Shown here: one piece after another, positions 1-8,363 of the stretch
Layout: the number at the start of each line of letters is the position of its first letter
Position numbering within the stretch: the stretch's first letter is position 1
Assembly: GCA_038087035.1 (NCBI GenBank)
Contig: CP051187.1
Location: forward strand, 1,736,001 to 1,800,000
DNA from: Gloeotrichia echinulata CP02
Lineage (GTDB): Bacteria > Cyanobacteriota > Cyanobacteriia > Cyanobacteriales > Nostocaceae
DNA length: 64,000 nucleotides
Direction of reading: 5' to 3'
Made by a program: the position numbers and the translations under genes
The notes under the pieces: generated by a model
Database searches by the model: none
What the model saw: only the letters and a program-made list of their open reading frames with translations
What the model was told of the DNA's origin: nothing

Positions 1-2203
1 CTAAATTTGCATCTTTTAAAGCGTTAATTAACGCATCTACTGCCCGCTCATCGCCGATTCGTTCTAATGCTTCTGCGGCACTCCTCCGAACATCTACATT
101 TGCATCTTTTAAAGCCTTAATTAACGCATCTAGTGCCCGCTCATTGCGAATTTTTCCTAATATACATACGGCATTAATAACAATATTTGAATCTGTAGCT
201 TGTAAAGCGTTAATCAACGCATCCACTGCCCGCTCGTTGCCGATTTTTCCTAATGCATATGCGGCACTGCTACCAACATCTGAATCTACATCTTGCAAAG
301 CGTCAATCAACGCATCCACTGCCCGCTCATTGCCGATTTTTCCTAATGCATATGCGGCAATCCTATGAATATCAGAATCTGCATCTTGTAAAGCGTCAAT
401 CAACACATCTACTGCCCGCTCATTGCCAATTTTTCCTAATGCATATGCGGCACTCCTACGAATATCTGAATCTGCATTTTGTAAATCCTTAATCAAGTCA
501 TCTACTGCCTGCTCATTGGGGATTTTTCCTAATGCGTATACGCTATTATTACGAACCGATGAATCTGCATATTGTAAAGCTTTTGTAACCTCATAGACTG
601 CCCACCCATTGCGGATTTCTTTTAAGGCATATTCGGCACTATTACGAACCGATGAATCTGCATCTTGTAAAGCCTTAGTTAACGCATCTAATGCCCGCTC
701 ATTGCCGATTTTTCCTAATGCATATGCGGCACTCCTACGAACATATGAATCTGCATCTTGTAAGCTTTTAATTAAAAAGTCAATAGCGAAATTGGATCGC
801 GTCTCGCGGAGAAAATGTATCTTTAATATTTCACGAATGTTTAAATCTATGATTAAACTAACTGTTTGCTTCTGAAACTCCTGCTTTACCTCTCCTGTCA
901 ACCTGGCTCCTAACAACAAATCAACTTCCAGCGATAAGTTCACAATCTTCTCAGCTTGCTGGAGACTATCCACCAAAGCCAACATTAGCGCCAGGGGTTC
1001 TGTCCACTTTAAGTAATTGAGATAATTCCGTTTTAGTTGGTCATCATTGAGTGTTGGTAATTGTCGCAGCAAGTATTCGGCGGCGTAATATTCTTGTAGC
1101 AATTGGTGGCGGAATTCAATTTTGTTATTGCTGACTGGTTGGATGAGGTGATGCTTTAGCAAATCGTTTAACCAGTTTTTAGCACAATTGTAGGGGTCAG
1201 GTCTCTTTTTCTGCTCTAAAAATTCACCGAGAATATCCTCAGCTTCTTTCTTGGATATAGTCAGGCGCAGTTCTGTTGGCGCACCGCTATCCATCATCTG
1301 GAAAGCTAACTTTTGCAATAAGTCAGAACACCAATTATGATAAGCCTCAGAGGCTGGAACATCACCTTTAAGTTGTGTGTCATAGATATAGGCAAAGTTC
1401 TGAAACGCCGACCCCAAATTAGTAGGAATTTTACCGTTTTCTTGGGCATAAACTCGGCATAGCATCCACAATAGTAGGGGGGTTTCGGCAAATTTCCGCA
1501 GGCGATTATTTAATTGTTTTAACATCTGCTCAGAATTTTGCTCCAGATACCTGCGGACAAAATTCTGCATTTGAGTTTCTGTCAGGGGTTGCATTTCTAG
1601 TTGTTTGGTAATACCAAAGTCTCCCCCAAGACTCAAATCTCGTGTGGTGAAAATCATCGGTGTCCGGCTATATTGTCGCCGAAATTCTTTTAGCTCTTTT
1701 CTGGAATCATCATTGGGTAATTCGTTCAAGCCATCAACTAGCAATAATAATTTTTGACTTTTGAGCAGGCTTTCAATTTCATCTTTCTGCAGTGTTAAGC
1801 CATGTTCATCAAAAAAATTCTCAATGAGAGCTAGTACAGAATTTTGATATTCACGCAATCTCACCAGTACGGGTATGTGAACTAACCCCTCAACTCCCTT
1901 GTTTGCTTCTTCCCATAACAGTCTTTCTAAGGCGGTGGATTTTCCGGAGCCTGGTTTACCTACTAATAATACATGATTGGTCGCATATTTACGTATAGCC
2001 TCAATTACGGGTAGGCGCTCAGGTTTTTCTTGTTTTTCTTGTTTTTCTTGATTCTGTAAGCTTTGCACCATCAACCTCATATCAAAGGTTTCGCGCTGCT
2101 TGCCTTCCGTATCCGTTAAAGTGTATACATTCGCCCTGTCATAATAATCAGCGGCGATAGTTTCGAGATAGGTTTGCAGCTCTTGATGGGGTATATTTAC
2201 CAT
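1..2203 (-). CDS. NACHT NTPase with HEAT repeats (partial, C-terminus outside window)
   Basis: The frame is open on the minus strand from an ATG at 2203 to the left edge (about 734 codons), so the C-terminus is missing. Residues 1-60 are a short N-terminal segment with no effector domain I recognise, ending in a tandem EKQ run (about 2027-2055). Walker A GKPGSGKST lies near residues 81-89 and Walker B LLLLVDGLNELP near 151-162, the arrangement of NACHT/STAND ATPases. From about residue 475 (bases 780 down to 1) the protein is a ladder of roughly 31-residue HEAT (PBS-lyase type) repeats with a 93-bp DNA period. Bacterial NACHT proteins of this shape include antiphage sensors; a defence or signalling role here is inference. 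It could equally be one of the many uncharacterised cyanobacterial NACHT-HEAT proteins. Confidence 0.85.
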   Translation of the reverse strand, partial: MVNIPHQELQTYLETIAADYYDRANVYTLTDTEGKQRETFDMRLMVQSLQNQEKQEKQEKPERLPVIEAIRKYATNHVLLVGKPGSGKSTALERLLWEEANKGVEGLVHIPVLVRLREYQNSVLALIENFFDEHGLTLQKDEIESLLKSQKLLLLVDGLNELPNDDSRKELKEFRRQYSRTPMIFTTRDLSLGGDFGITKQLEMQPLTETQMQNFVRRYLEQNSEQMLKQLNNRLRKFAETPLLLWMLCRVYAQENGKIPTNLGSAFQNFAYIYDTQLKGDVPASEAYHNWCSDLLQKLAFQMMDSGAPTELRLTISKKEAEDILGEFLEQKKRPDPYNCAKNWLNDLLKHHLIQPVSNNKIEFRHQLLQEYYAAEYLLRQLPTLNDDQLKRNYLNYLKWTEPLALMLALVDSLQQAEKIVNLSLEVDLLLGARLTGEVKQEFQKQTVSLIIDLNIREILKIHFLRETRSNFAIDFLIKSLQDADSYVRRSAAYALGKIGNERALDALTKALQDADSSVRNSAEYALKEIRNGWAVYEVTKALQYADSSVRNNSVYALGKIPNEQAVDDLIKDLQNADSDIRRSAAYALGKIGNERAVDVLIDALQDADSDIHRIAAYALGKIGNERAVDALIDALQDVDSDVGSSAAYALGKIGNERAVDALINALQATDSNIVINAVCILGKIRNERALDALIKALKDANVDVRRSAAEALERIGDERAVDALINALKDANL

Positions 2204-2340
2204 ATCGACAGGCTAGCTTGGTAATTATCGGCACAATGGGCTTCCAACTCAAAAATATCCTATCGCATTTGCAGAAGCTTTAGCATTGGGAATCAACTCA
2301 AGCCACAGAAGCAACCCTGATACCTATAGATTTCTCGTAG

Positions 2341-2361
2341 GGGCACGGCACTGCCGTGCCC
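2341..2361. repeat. Dispersed palindrome GGGCACGGCA-type
   Basis: Perfect short palindrome of the form GGGCACGGCA/TGCCGTGCCC, preceded by GTAG. The same core recurs at many intergenic sites in this window. It lies in the 294-bp gap upstream of the FolM-like gene; nothing else was recognised in that gap. Confidence 0.8.
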
Positions 2362-2497
2362 TTACCAACATATTGGTATCATGATTAAAGTGAAACGGTA
2401 TAACCAATGACAAATGACCAATAACAAACGCTATTGCAATCAGTCTAATATAGAAATAACAGGGTTATTTTATGAAAAATCAGGGTATTAAACGGGA

Positions 2498-3214
2498 ATG
2501 ACAGAGCATACAATATTGATTACAGGATGTAATCGTAGACTTGGCTATTTACTAAGTTGTCATTTTTTGGCGCGAGGTTTTTCTGTTTTAGCGCATTATC
2601 GCACTCCATCCGCCGAAACAGAATGGTTACAGAACCAAGGCGCAATTTTATTACAAGCAGATTTTAGTTATCCTGAACAAATCATTAATCTAATTGAAAA
2701 AGTGAAATTTCAGACAGATAAATTACGTGCTATTGTTCACAATGCTTCTACTTTTTGTCTTAATGAAACCACAATAGAGGCAATGTTAAACCAGTATGAT
2801 GCTTTATATCGTGTTCACATGGTAGCTCCAGCATTGATTAATACTGAATTAAAAGCGCATCTGGAACGAGGGGCGCAACCTTATGCAGATATTATTCATA
2901 TTACTGATATTTATGCCAATCGCCCTGATCCCAATTTTTCCCTTTACTGTTCGACAAAAGCTGGTCTGGAGAATTTAAGCCTTTCTTTCGCCAAAAGCTT
3001 TGCACCCAAGATTAAAGTTAATACTATTCAACCGGGTTTAGCTAAGTTTTTGTCAACCCATGACGAGGTTCAGAAAGAGAAAACTTTAAGTCAAATACCT
3101 TTGGGACGGGAAGGAGGTTTTGAGCCAATCATTGAGACAGTGGATTATTTATTGTCCAACCAGTATGTTACGGGTAGTGTGATCAAAGTAGATGGTGGTT
3201 TTTCACTAGACTAA
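2498..3214 (+). CDS. folM: Short-chain reductase, FolM-like dihydromonapterin/dihydrofolate reductase
   Basis: A 238-residue SDR-fold protein. The whole pattern resembles E. coli FolM rather than a generic SDR: N-terminal LITGCNRRLG in the nucleotide-binding loop, HYRTPS, QADFS, LRAIVHNAS, DIIHITDIY, the YCSTK active-site Tyr/Lys pair, KVNTIQPGL and the C-terminal VDYLLSNQYVTGSVIKVDGG. FolM reduces dihydromonapterin, and weakly dihydrofolate, with NADPH. The canonical catalytic Ser is replaced around the TDIY segment, as in FolM. The gene stands alone, with repeat DNA on both sides. Function is by family resemblance; a different pteridine or ketone substrate is possible. Confidence 0.75.
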   Translation: MTEHTILITGCNRRLGYLLSCHFLARGFSVLAHYRTPSAETEWLQNQGAILLQADFSYPEQIINLIEKVKFQTDKLRAIVHNASTFCLNETTIEAMLNQYDALYRVHMVAPALINTELKAHLERGAQPYADIIHITDIYANRPDPNFSLYCSTKAGLENLSLSFAKSFAPKIKVNTIQPGLAKFLSTHDEVQKEKTLSQIPLGREGGFEPIIETVDYLLSNQYVTGSVIKVDGGFSLD

Positions 3215-3219
3215 TTTAA

Positions 3220-3308
3220 AACTTACGCAGGAGCTACCACCTTACCTCATGACGAGCGGAGCGTAGTAATCGCAAAGGCTGATTTTTCGTCACAACTGCG
3301 TAAGTCCT
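3220..3308. mobile_element. Inverted-repeat element with ACTTACGCAG ends
   Basis: Starts AACTTACGCAG and ends CTGCGTAAGT just after the folM-like gene. The ends match the ACTTACGCA-type elements at 20589-20781 and 39138-39300, but the interior differs. Non-coding, and probably a small non-autonomous element. Confidence 0.55.
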
Positions 3309-3309
3309 A

Positions 3310-3459
3310 TTACTCCCTTCCCGGTCTAAGATTACCTATAATTTTCCTTCTTTGCGCCTTTGCGCCTTCTCTGCGAGACGCTACGCGAATGCGTGAGCTA
3401 AAAATTATTTCCCTACGGGACGCTCCGCGAACGGTAATCTTCCAGCGGTTCGGGAGTAA
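3310..3459. mobile_element. Miniature inverted-repeat element with TTACTCCC ends
   Basis: About 150 bp bounded by imperfect 27-bp inverted repeats that start TTACTCCC and end in GGGAGTAA, with AGATTACC/GGTAATCT at the inner edges. The interior holds 'GACGCTACGCGAA' and 'GGGACGCTCCGCGAAC' small dispersed repeats. A second copy in the opposite orientation, expanded by tandem units, is at 41569-41801. Non-coding. Confidence 0.65.
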
Positions 3460-3583
3460 TTATCGGAGCGCTATTAGCGGAGCTTTCCCGCAGGGTAGCG
3501 CAACTACGAACAAATCAAGTTACCCAGCATTGTTAGCTTGGTGCTAGAATCATTTTTCTCAATCTTGCATTTTCTCAATAAGG

Positions 3584-3754
3584 CTAGTCCCGCGATTTCA
3601 AACTATTTGTTTAGCCGGATAAATTTTTAGATACCCCTAAATCCACACGATATGATACCAGCTTCCGGGGCACGGCATTGCCGTGCCCCCACTCGCTCCT
3701 ACATGTGTCAGCGTTTTAGTGGTATTGTATAAGACTTTGAAATCGCGGGACTAG
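3584..3754. mobile_element. 171-bp MITE with perfect 19-bp terminal inverted repeats
   Basis: Begins CTAGTCCCGCGATTTCAAA and ends with its exact reverse complement (3736-3754). The centre holds the dispersed palindrome GGCACGGCATTGCCGTGCC. A second, inverted copy lies at 41986-42145 and has lost about 12 bp of one end. No ORF is present, so a transposase would have to act in trans. Confidence 0.8.
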
Positions 3755-3817
3755 GGTGGGCACTGCCCACACTACGAAATAATAATGATTATGGACTTTA
3801 ATTTTCGCAATAAGATG

Positions 3818-3907
3818 CAATACGATTTTATTGGTGATATTTTCCGAAGATCCTCCACACCCCCGATAGAGGTTTGGGAAAGATCAAAAATTAACTGAAC
3901 CGTATTG
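3818..3907. mobile_element. 90-bp CAATAC-type MITE with a near-perfect 10-bp target duplication
   Basis: Starts CAATACG and ends TTAACTGAACCGTATTG. It is flanked by CAATAAGATG on the left (3808-3817) and CAATAAGATC on the right (3908-3917), a 9/10 direct repeat. The right end matches the right end of the element at 54134-54259. Confidence 0.65.
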
Positions 3908-4002
3908 CAATAAGATCATGGTGCAAGATATGAATTTCAAAACTTGTCGTGAACAATCCCGATGCTTACAGTTAGGGACTGTCAAAACCCCAAAAAAGTT
4001 AT

Positions 4003-5835
4003 ATGAATGCTGAAGATTATTTAAACCAGGGATTAAACAAAAATTTACAAGGGGATTATCAAGAAGCGATCGCCGCTTACACCCAAGCGCTAGAGCTAAA
4101 TCCCGACTATGCAGAAGCTTACTATAATCGCGGTATTATCCGCAGTGGTACTCTCAAAGATTATCACGGTGCGATCGCCGATTTTCAACGGGCAATAGAA
4201 ATCAATCCCAATTTGGCTACAGCCTACTGCAACCGAGGGAATGCGCGTTACTCTTTAGAAGATTATGAGGGTGCGATCGCCGATCATCATCTGGCTTTAC
4301 AAATCAATCCCAATCTGGCTGAATCTTATCACGGTCGCGGTAATGCTTACTTTGCTTTGGGAAATTATGACCAAGCAATTGCCGATTATCACCAAGCAGT
4401 CGAGATTAATAGCCAATTAACTGATTATATCACAATTGATATTGCCAATGCCTACCATAATCGCGGTGTGGCTCGTTGCGATTTAGGCGATAATCAGGGA
4501 GCGATCGCCGATTTTAACCAAGCTTTGCAACTACATCCTAATTTTGCCGCCGCTTATAGCAATCGCGGTAATATTCACCATCTTTTAGGAGAATATCACC
4601 AAGCGATGGCTGATCACGAACAAGCATTGCAGTTAGCTCCTCATCTAGCGGAGGCTTATCATAACCGAGGTAATGCCCGCTATGCTTTAGCAGACTATCA
4701 CGGAGCGATTGCCGATTACAACCGCACCCTAGAAATTAACCCCAATTTTGCGGGAGCATACTATAATCGCGGTCTAGTTTTCGCTCACCTCAAAGACTAT
4801 CACCGCGCTATCGCCGATTTTAATCTAGCAATTCAATTAAATCCTGATGATGTCCAAGCATACTGCGAACGCGGTCTAGTTCGTAGCGCTCAGGGAGACT
4901 ATCAAGGCGCAATTACAGATTATAATCAGGCATTGCAAGAAAATCCCACCCTAGCTTTAGTCTACGGCTTTCGCGCAAATGCTCGCCGCCGACTCGCAGA
5001 CTATCAAGGCGCCATTGAAGACAGTAATCGACTACTACAACTCAATCCTCATCTGGCCCAGGGATACTGCGATCGCGCTGCAGCTCGTCGTTGTTTAGCA
5101 GATTATCAAGGAGCAATTAGAGATTATAGCACAGCATTGCAAATTAATCCTAATTTAGGCGAAGCTTACTATGGTCGAGGTATTGCCCACGAAGGATTAG
5201 AAGATTTCCCAGAAGCAATAGCAGATTACACACTCGCTATCGAGATTGCGCCTAACTTTTCTGCAGCTTACTGCAATCGCGGTAACGCCCATCGCCTTTT
5301 AGGAGATGAAAGACGAGCGATCGCCGATTACACCCAAGCATTAAAAATTCATCCCGATTTAATTGAAGCCTATTATAACCGAGGTTCTACCCGCTATACC
5401 ATAGAAGATTATCAAGGTGCGATCGCCGATTACACCCAAGCCTTGCGACTAAATCCCGACTCTGCCACATTTTACAGCGCTCGCGGTAATGCTCGCTATG
5501 CCACAGAAGACTATCAAGGAGCCAAAGAAGATTACAATCAAGCAATTGCTATCGACTCCAGCCTTGCTGAAGACTGGTTCAACCGAGGTCGCAGCCGTTC
5601 TTGGTTGGGAGACTTAAAAGGAGCCATAACAGACTTAAACCAAGCCTTGCTGCTTCAGCCTGATTGGGCTACAGCCTATATAGTCCGCGCTGATGTCCGC
5701 CGGAACTTAGGCGACTATCAAGGCGCAATTGCCGATTTCGAGAAATCCGCTGACCTATATTATACAGTAGGCAACACACAATATTCTCGTCAAATTCGCG
5801 AATTGATCAGAGAACTTCAGGAGCAGCAGGATTGA
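4003..5835 (+). CDS. Tetratricopeptide repeat protein, about 17 TPRs
   Basis: 610 residues made almost wholly of 34-residue TPR units with the TPR signature (AxAYYNRG, DYxGAIADYxxAL, NPxxAxAY). No signal peptide, membrane segment or catalytic domain is visible. TPR solenoids are protein-interaction scaffolds; the partner cannot be inferred. The unit GAIADY is usually coded with GCGATCGCC, so HIP1 palindromes are built into the repeat. The ATG at 4003 is the first in-frame start; no strong Shine-Dalgarno sequence precedes it. The gene stands alone. Confidence 0.9.
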   Translation: MNAEDYLNQGLNKNLQGDYQEAIAAYTQALELNPDYAEAYYNRGIIRSGTLKDYHGAIADFQRAIEINPNLATAYCNRGNARYSLEDYEGAIADHHLALQINPNLAESYHGRGNAYFALGNYDQAIADYHQAVEINSQLTDYITIDIANAYHNRGVARCDLGDNQGAIADFNQALQLHPNFAAAYSNRGNIHHLLGEYHQAMADHEQALQLAPHLAEAYHNRGNARYALADYHGAIADYNRTLEINPNFAGAYYNRGLVFAHLKDYHRAIADFNLAIQLNPDDVQAYCERGLVRSAQGDYQGAITDYNQALQENPTLALVYGFRANARRRLADYQGAIEDSNRLLQLNPHLAQGYCDRAAARRCLADYQGAIRDYSTALQINPNLGEAYYGRGIAHEGLEDFPEAIADYTLAIEIAPNFSAAYCNRGNAHRLLGDERRAIADYTQALKIHPDLIEAYYNRGSTRYTIEDYQGAIADYTQALRLNPDSATFYSARGNARYATEDYQGAKEDYNQAIAIDSSLAEDWFNRGRSRSWLGDLKGAITDLNQALLLQPDWATAYIVRADVRRNLGDYQGAIADFEKSADLYYTVGNTQYSRQIRELIRELQEQQD

Positions 5836-5848
5836 CACTGTAGACACT

Positions 5849-5929
5849 GTAGGGTGCGTGACGCAGCGATAAATATTGTACGCAGTCGCAAGACTTATGG
5901 CGTCACGCACCATTATTTAAATGTGACAC
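5849..5929. repeat. Dispersed inverted repeat GTAGGGTGCGTGACGC type
   Basis: About 81 bp with GGTGCGTGACGC at the left and GCGTCACGCACC towards the right, then TTTAAATGTGACAC. A near-identical copy at 29133-29213 carries an extra element at its right border, so this copy serves as the uninterrupted reference. Confidence 0.7.
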
Positions 5930-5971
5930 GTAAGTAAGTCCTATGATATCTAAACTAATAAATAAAACAAT

Positions 5972-6211
5972 ATGAAAAAGATTACACCAACGGAATTGAG
6001 TAATAATATTGATCGTCTACTGGATGAGATACTAGAAACAGGTATTCCATTAGAAATTAACAAAAATGGAAAGTTGTTAAAAATTGTTCCTATAGAAAAA
6101 AAAGATAAACTTAAAAATTTGACTTTTAAACCGGATGTCATTCAAGGAAACCCAGACGATTTAGTCAATATCAGTTGGGAGAGTTTCTCAAGAGTCAAGT
6201 GTCAAAAGTAG
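5972..6211 (+). CDS. Phd/YefM-type antitoxin with C-terminus replaced by a small element; toxin missing
   Basis: 79 residues. The N-terminus KKITPTELSNNIDRLLDEIL and the stretch IPLEINKNGKLLKIVPIEKK are typical of the Phd/YefM-like antitoxins that precede PIN toxins in cyanobacteria, as is DVIQGNPDDLVNISWES. The last residues (SRVKCQK) are encoded by the left inverted repeat of the element at 6188-6439, so the natural C-terminus is lost. No toxin gene follows. Probably a non-functional or orphan antitoxin. Family assignment is by resemblance. Confidence 0.65.
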   Translation: MKKITPTELSNNIDRLLDEILETGIPLEINKNGKLLKIVPIEKKDKLKNLTFKPDVIQGNPDDLVNISWESFSRVKCQK

Positions 6212-6439
6212 GACTTTACAGCCATTTTCAGGTAAATAGACCACAGGGTAGGGGCGCAAGGCCTTGCGCCCCTACGAAGATCTGTGGTTCAAATGAATGA
6301 AAATCGCTGTAAGTATGATACAAATACGTTGGTAGGGGCACGGCAATGCCGTGCCCCTACTGGCTTCTATATGTATCATAGTTTTGGTGAAATGGTATAA
6401 GTCCTAAAAAGATCCGGACTTTTGACACTTGACTCTTGA
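6188..6439. mobile_element. 252-bp inverted-repeat element inserted in the antitoxin gene
   Basis: Perfect 22-bp terminal inverted repeats lie at 6188-6209 and 6418-6439 (TCAAGAGTCAAGTG outer half). Inside are a nested TTACAGC-type repeat (6216-6313) and a second palindrome core (about 6334-6360). The left end supplies the last codons and stop of the antitoxin ORF. No target duplication is obvious. Confidence 0.75.
6216..6313. repeat. TTACAGC-type repeat with GGGGCGCAAGG palindrome core
   Basis: Bounded by TTACAGCCATTTTCAGGTAA and TGAAAATCGCTGTAA, with a central GGGCGCAAGGCCTTGCGCCC palindrome. Related copies are at 8892-8989, 31768-31851 and about 39208-39295. This copy sits inside the 6188-6439 element. 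Confidence 0.7.
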
Positions 6440-6455
6440 TCTTCAAGACAGAAGA

Positions 6456-6566
6456 TATATAGCGTTTCTCGCCCTAGTGAGGTACATCGGTAAGGGCACG
6501 GCACTGCCGTGCCCCTACATCGCGTGATACAATTTTGTACCTCATCTGAATAGGAAGTGCTATATG
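6456..6566. repeat. ATATAGCGTTTCTCGCC-type repeat with palindrome core
   Basis: Starts ATATAGCGTTTCTCGCCCTA, contains the GGCACGGCACTGCCGTGCC palindrome (6494-6514) and ends in GTACCTCATC...AGTGCTATAT, an imperfect inverted match of the start. A shorter copy is at 30196-30263. The remaining gap to 6790 has no gene; a ACTGCGTAAGTCCT-like scrap lies near 6571-6586. Confidence 0.6.
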
Positions 6567-6790
6567 TGCCAGCTGCGTAAGTCCTGTTATTTTCTGACGC
6601 ACCCTACAAATTGGATATTTTTTAAATTGGAAGTCCCGAAATTTGAATTCTAAATTTTTGCTTTAGTTTTAGGAATAGCCAAACCTAGGCGAATGCCTAT
6701 AATTAGCAATGATTACAGGTGCGATCGCCGCTGTCAGACTCAAGCTATAATGTACTCGAAAACGATGCAGCATAAAACCGAAGGTTTTGC

Positions 6791-7816
6791 ATGAAAGTAG
6801 CAGTCTTCAGTACTAAAGCCTACGATCGGCAGTTTTTGTCAGCTGCAAATTCTCAAAGTAAACATGAGTTAGTTTACTTTGAACCTCGTCTGAATCGAGA
6901 TACCGCTATCTTAGCCGCTGGGTTTGCAGCAGTTTGCGTATTTGTCCATGACCAGGTTGATACCCCAACTTTAGAGATTCTCGCCACACATGGGACGCGC
7001 CTGGTAGCCCTTCGCTGTGCGGGGTTTAACAATGTGGACTTACAAGCCGCAGCAGACCTAGGAATCACCGTTGTGCGTGTTCCTGCATACTCACCCTATG
7101 GGGTGGCAGAACATGCTGTAGGATTGATTTTGAGCCTCAATCGCAAAATACATCATGCTTATAACCGTGTCCGGGAAGGAAATTTCTCCCTAGATAGACT
7201 CTTGGGCTTTAACCTGAATGGTCGCACGGTGGGGATTCTCGGCACTGGCAAAATCGGTCTAATTTTGGGACAGATTATGAAGGGGTTTGGCTGTAACCTC
7301 TTGGCTTATGATGTGTATCAGAACCCAGAGTTAGAGGCGCTGGGTGGGAAGTATGTCGAATTACCGGAGTTATTTGCTAATTCTGATATTATTTCTCTAC
7401 ATTGTCCCCTGATTCCCGAAACCCATCACCTGATCAACGCCGAGGCGATCGCACAAATGAAACCTGGGATGATGATCATTAATACTAGCCGAGGTGGACT
7501 GATTGATACCCAAGCCGTCATCGATGGCTTAAAATCTGGTCAAATTGGCTATCTCGGTGTAGATGTCTACGAACAGGAATCGGAATTGTTTTTTGAGGAT
7601 TTGTCTGGTGAAATCATTCAAGATGATGTTTTCCAACGTCTGACAACCTTCCCCAACGTACTCATCACCGGACATCAAGCCTTCTTTACGGAAGAAGCTT
7701 TACGTAATATTGCTGAAACAACTTTGGCGAATATTACAGATATTGAAGCGAGTCGTCCTTGTCCAAATCAAATCCGCGCTCAACCAGAAGCTGGCGCTAA
7801 GGTTTTGGTAAGTTAA
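6791..7816 (+). CDS. ldhA: D-lactate dehydrogenase (NAD+-dependent, fermentative)
   Basis: 341 residues, close to E. coli LdhA along its whole length. Landmarks are the start MKVAVFSTKAYDRQFL, ALRCAGFNNVDL, VRVPAYSPYGVAEHAVG, the Rossmann motif GILGTGKIG, DIISLHCPLIPETHHLIN, NTSRGGLIDT, DVYEQESELFFED, IIQDDVFQRL and the catalytic-His segment LITGHQAFFTEEAL. It would interconvert pyruvate and D-lactate in the cytoplasm, a dark or anoxic fermentation reaction. Start at 6791 is supported by alignment of the conserved N-terminus. Single gene with no partner nearby. Confidence 0.92.
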   Translation: MKVAVFSTKAYDRQFLSAANSQSKHELVYFEPRLNRDTAILAAGFAAVCVFVHDQVDTPTLEILATHGTRLVALRCAGFNNVDLQAAADLGITVVRVPAYSPYGVAEHAVGLILSLNRKIHHAYNRVREGNFSLDRLLGFNLNGRTVGILGTGKIGLILGQIMKGFGCNLLAYDVYQNPELEALGGKYVELPELFANSDIISLHCPLIPETHHLINAEAIAQMKPGMMIINTSRGGLIDTQAVIDGLKSGQIGYLGVDVYEQESELFFEDLSGEIIQDDVFQRLTTFPNVLITGHQAFFTEEALRNIAETTLANITDIEASRPCPNQIRAQPEAGAKVLVS

Positions 7817-7981
7817 TCATAGAGCAAAAAGCGATTGCCTACGGCACTGCGCCGAGCGCAATCGCACTAGTATCAAAATTCAAAACGTTATCAGGACTTT
7901 GCTAGGGAAATTTCAATTGTCTACATTACTGATACTGCGATTTTTATGAATTTTTCCTAATACAAATGTATGCTACAATAA

Positions 7982-8072
7982 CAATACTATTGCCAATTTT
8001 CCCAAATATATCTGAAACCCAATAAAATCGTGACGATATTAATAGGGTTTCAGGGTTTTGGCAATAGTATTG
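7982..8072. mobile_element. 91-bp CAATAC-type hairpin element
   Basis: Perfect 15-bp ends CAATACTATTGCCAA and TTGGCAATAGTATTG, plus an inner inverted repeat CTGAAACCC/GGGTTTCAG, so the RNA would fold into a long hairpin. CAATAA directly flanks both ends. It lies just upstream of the PIN toxin pair. Confidence 0.65.
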
Positions 8073-8141
8073 CAATAAAGCTCAGTTTAGTTAAATTCTA
8101 GCTTAAAAGAAATTGAGATTACTACTGGAGGTAGATCAAAT

Positions 8142-8363
8142 ATGCTAAACCAGTCTATTACCGAAATGAGTTTACAGGATTTAGAATCCTTAATTAATAG
8201 AATTGTTGATGAAAAAATTAATCAAATAAATCTCGCTAAACATAACAAAATAGAACAGTCTGAACTTGTTAAAAAAATACATATTTTTCAAGAAAGCTTA
8301 AAGCAAAAATATGGTGAATTTTCTGATTTGACAGAATTATTGCGAGAAGATAGAGACAGATGA
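8142..8363 (+). CDS. Putative antitoxin partner of the PIN toxin
   Basis: 73 residues, charged and predicted helical (SLQDLESLINRIVDEKINQ..., ending LTELLREDRDR). A good Shine-Dalgarno sequence (GGAGGT) lies 10 bases upstream of the ATG. The stop overlaps the start of the PIN gene by 4 bases (ATGA), so translation should be coupled, the usual toxin-antitoxin layout. I recognise no antitoxin fold by name; the role is inferred from position, size and overlap. Confidence 0.75.
   Translation: MLNQSITEMSLQDLESLINRIVDEKINQINLAKHNKIEQSELVKKIHIFQESLKQKYGEFSDLTELLREDRDR

Noticed and set aside
144..875. Plus-strand ORFs with repeated RSLPIFPNAYA
   Set aside because: Antisense shadow of the HEAT repeats of the NACHT gene.
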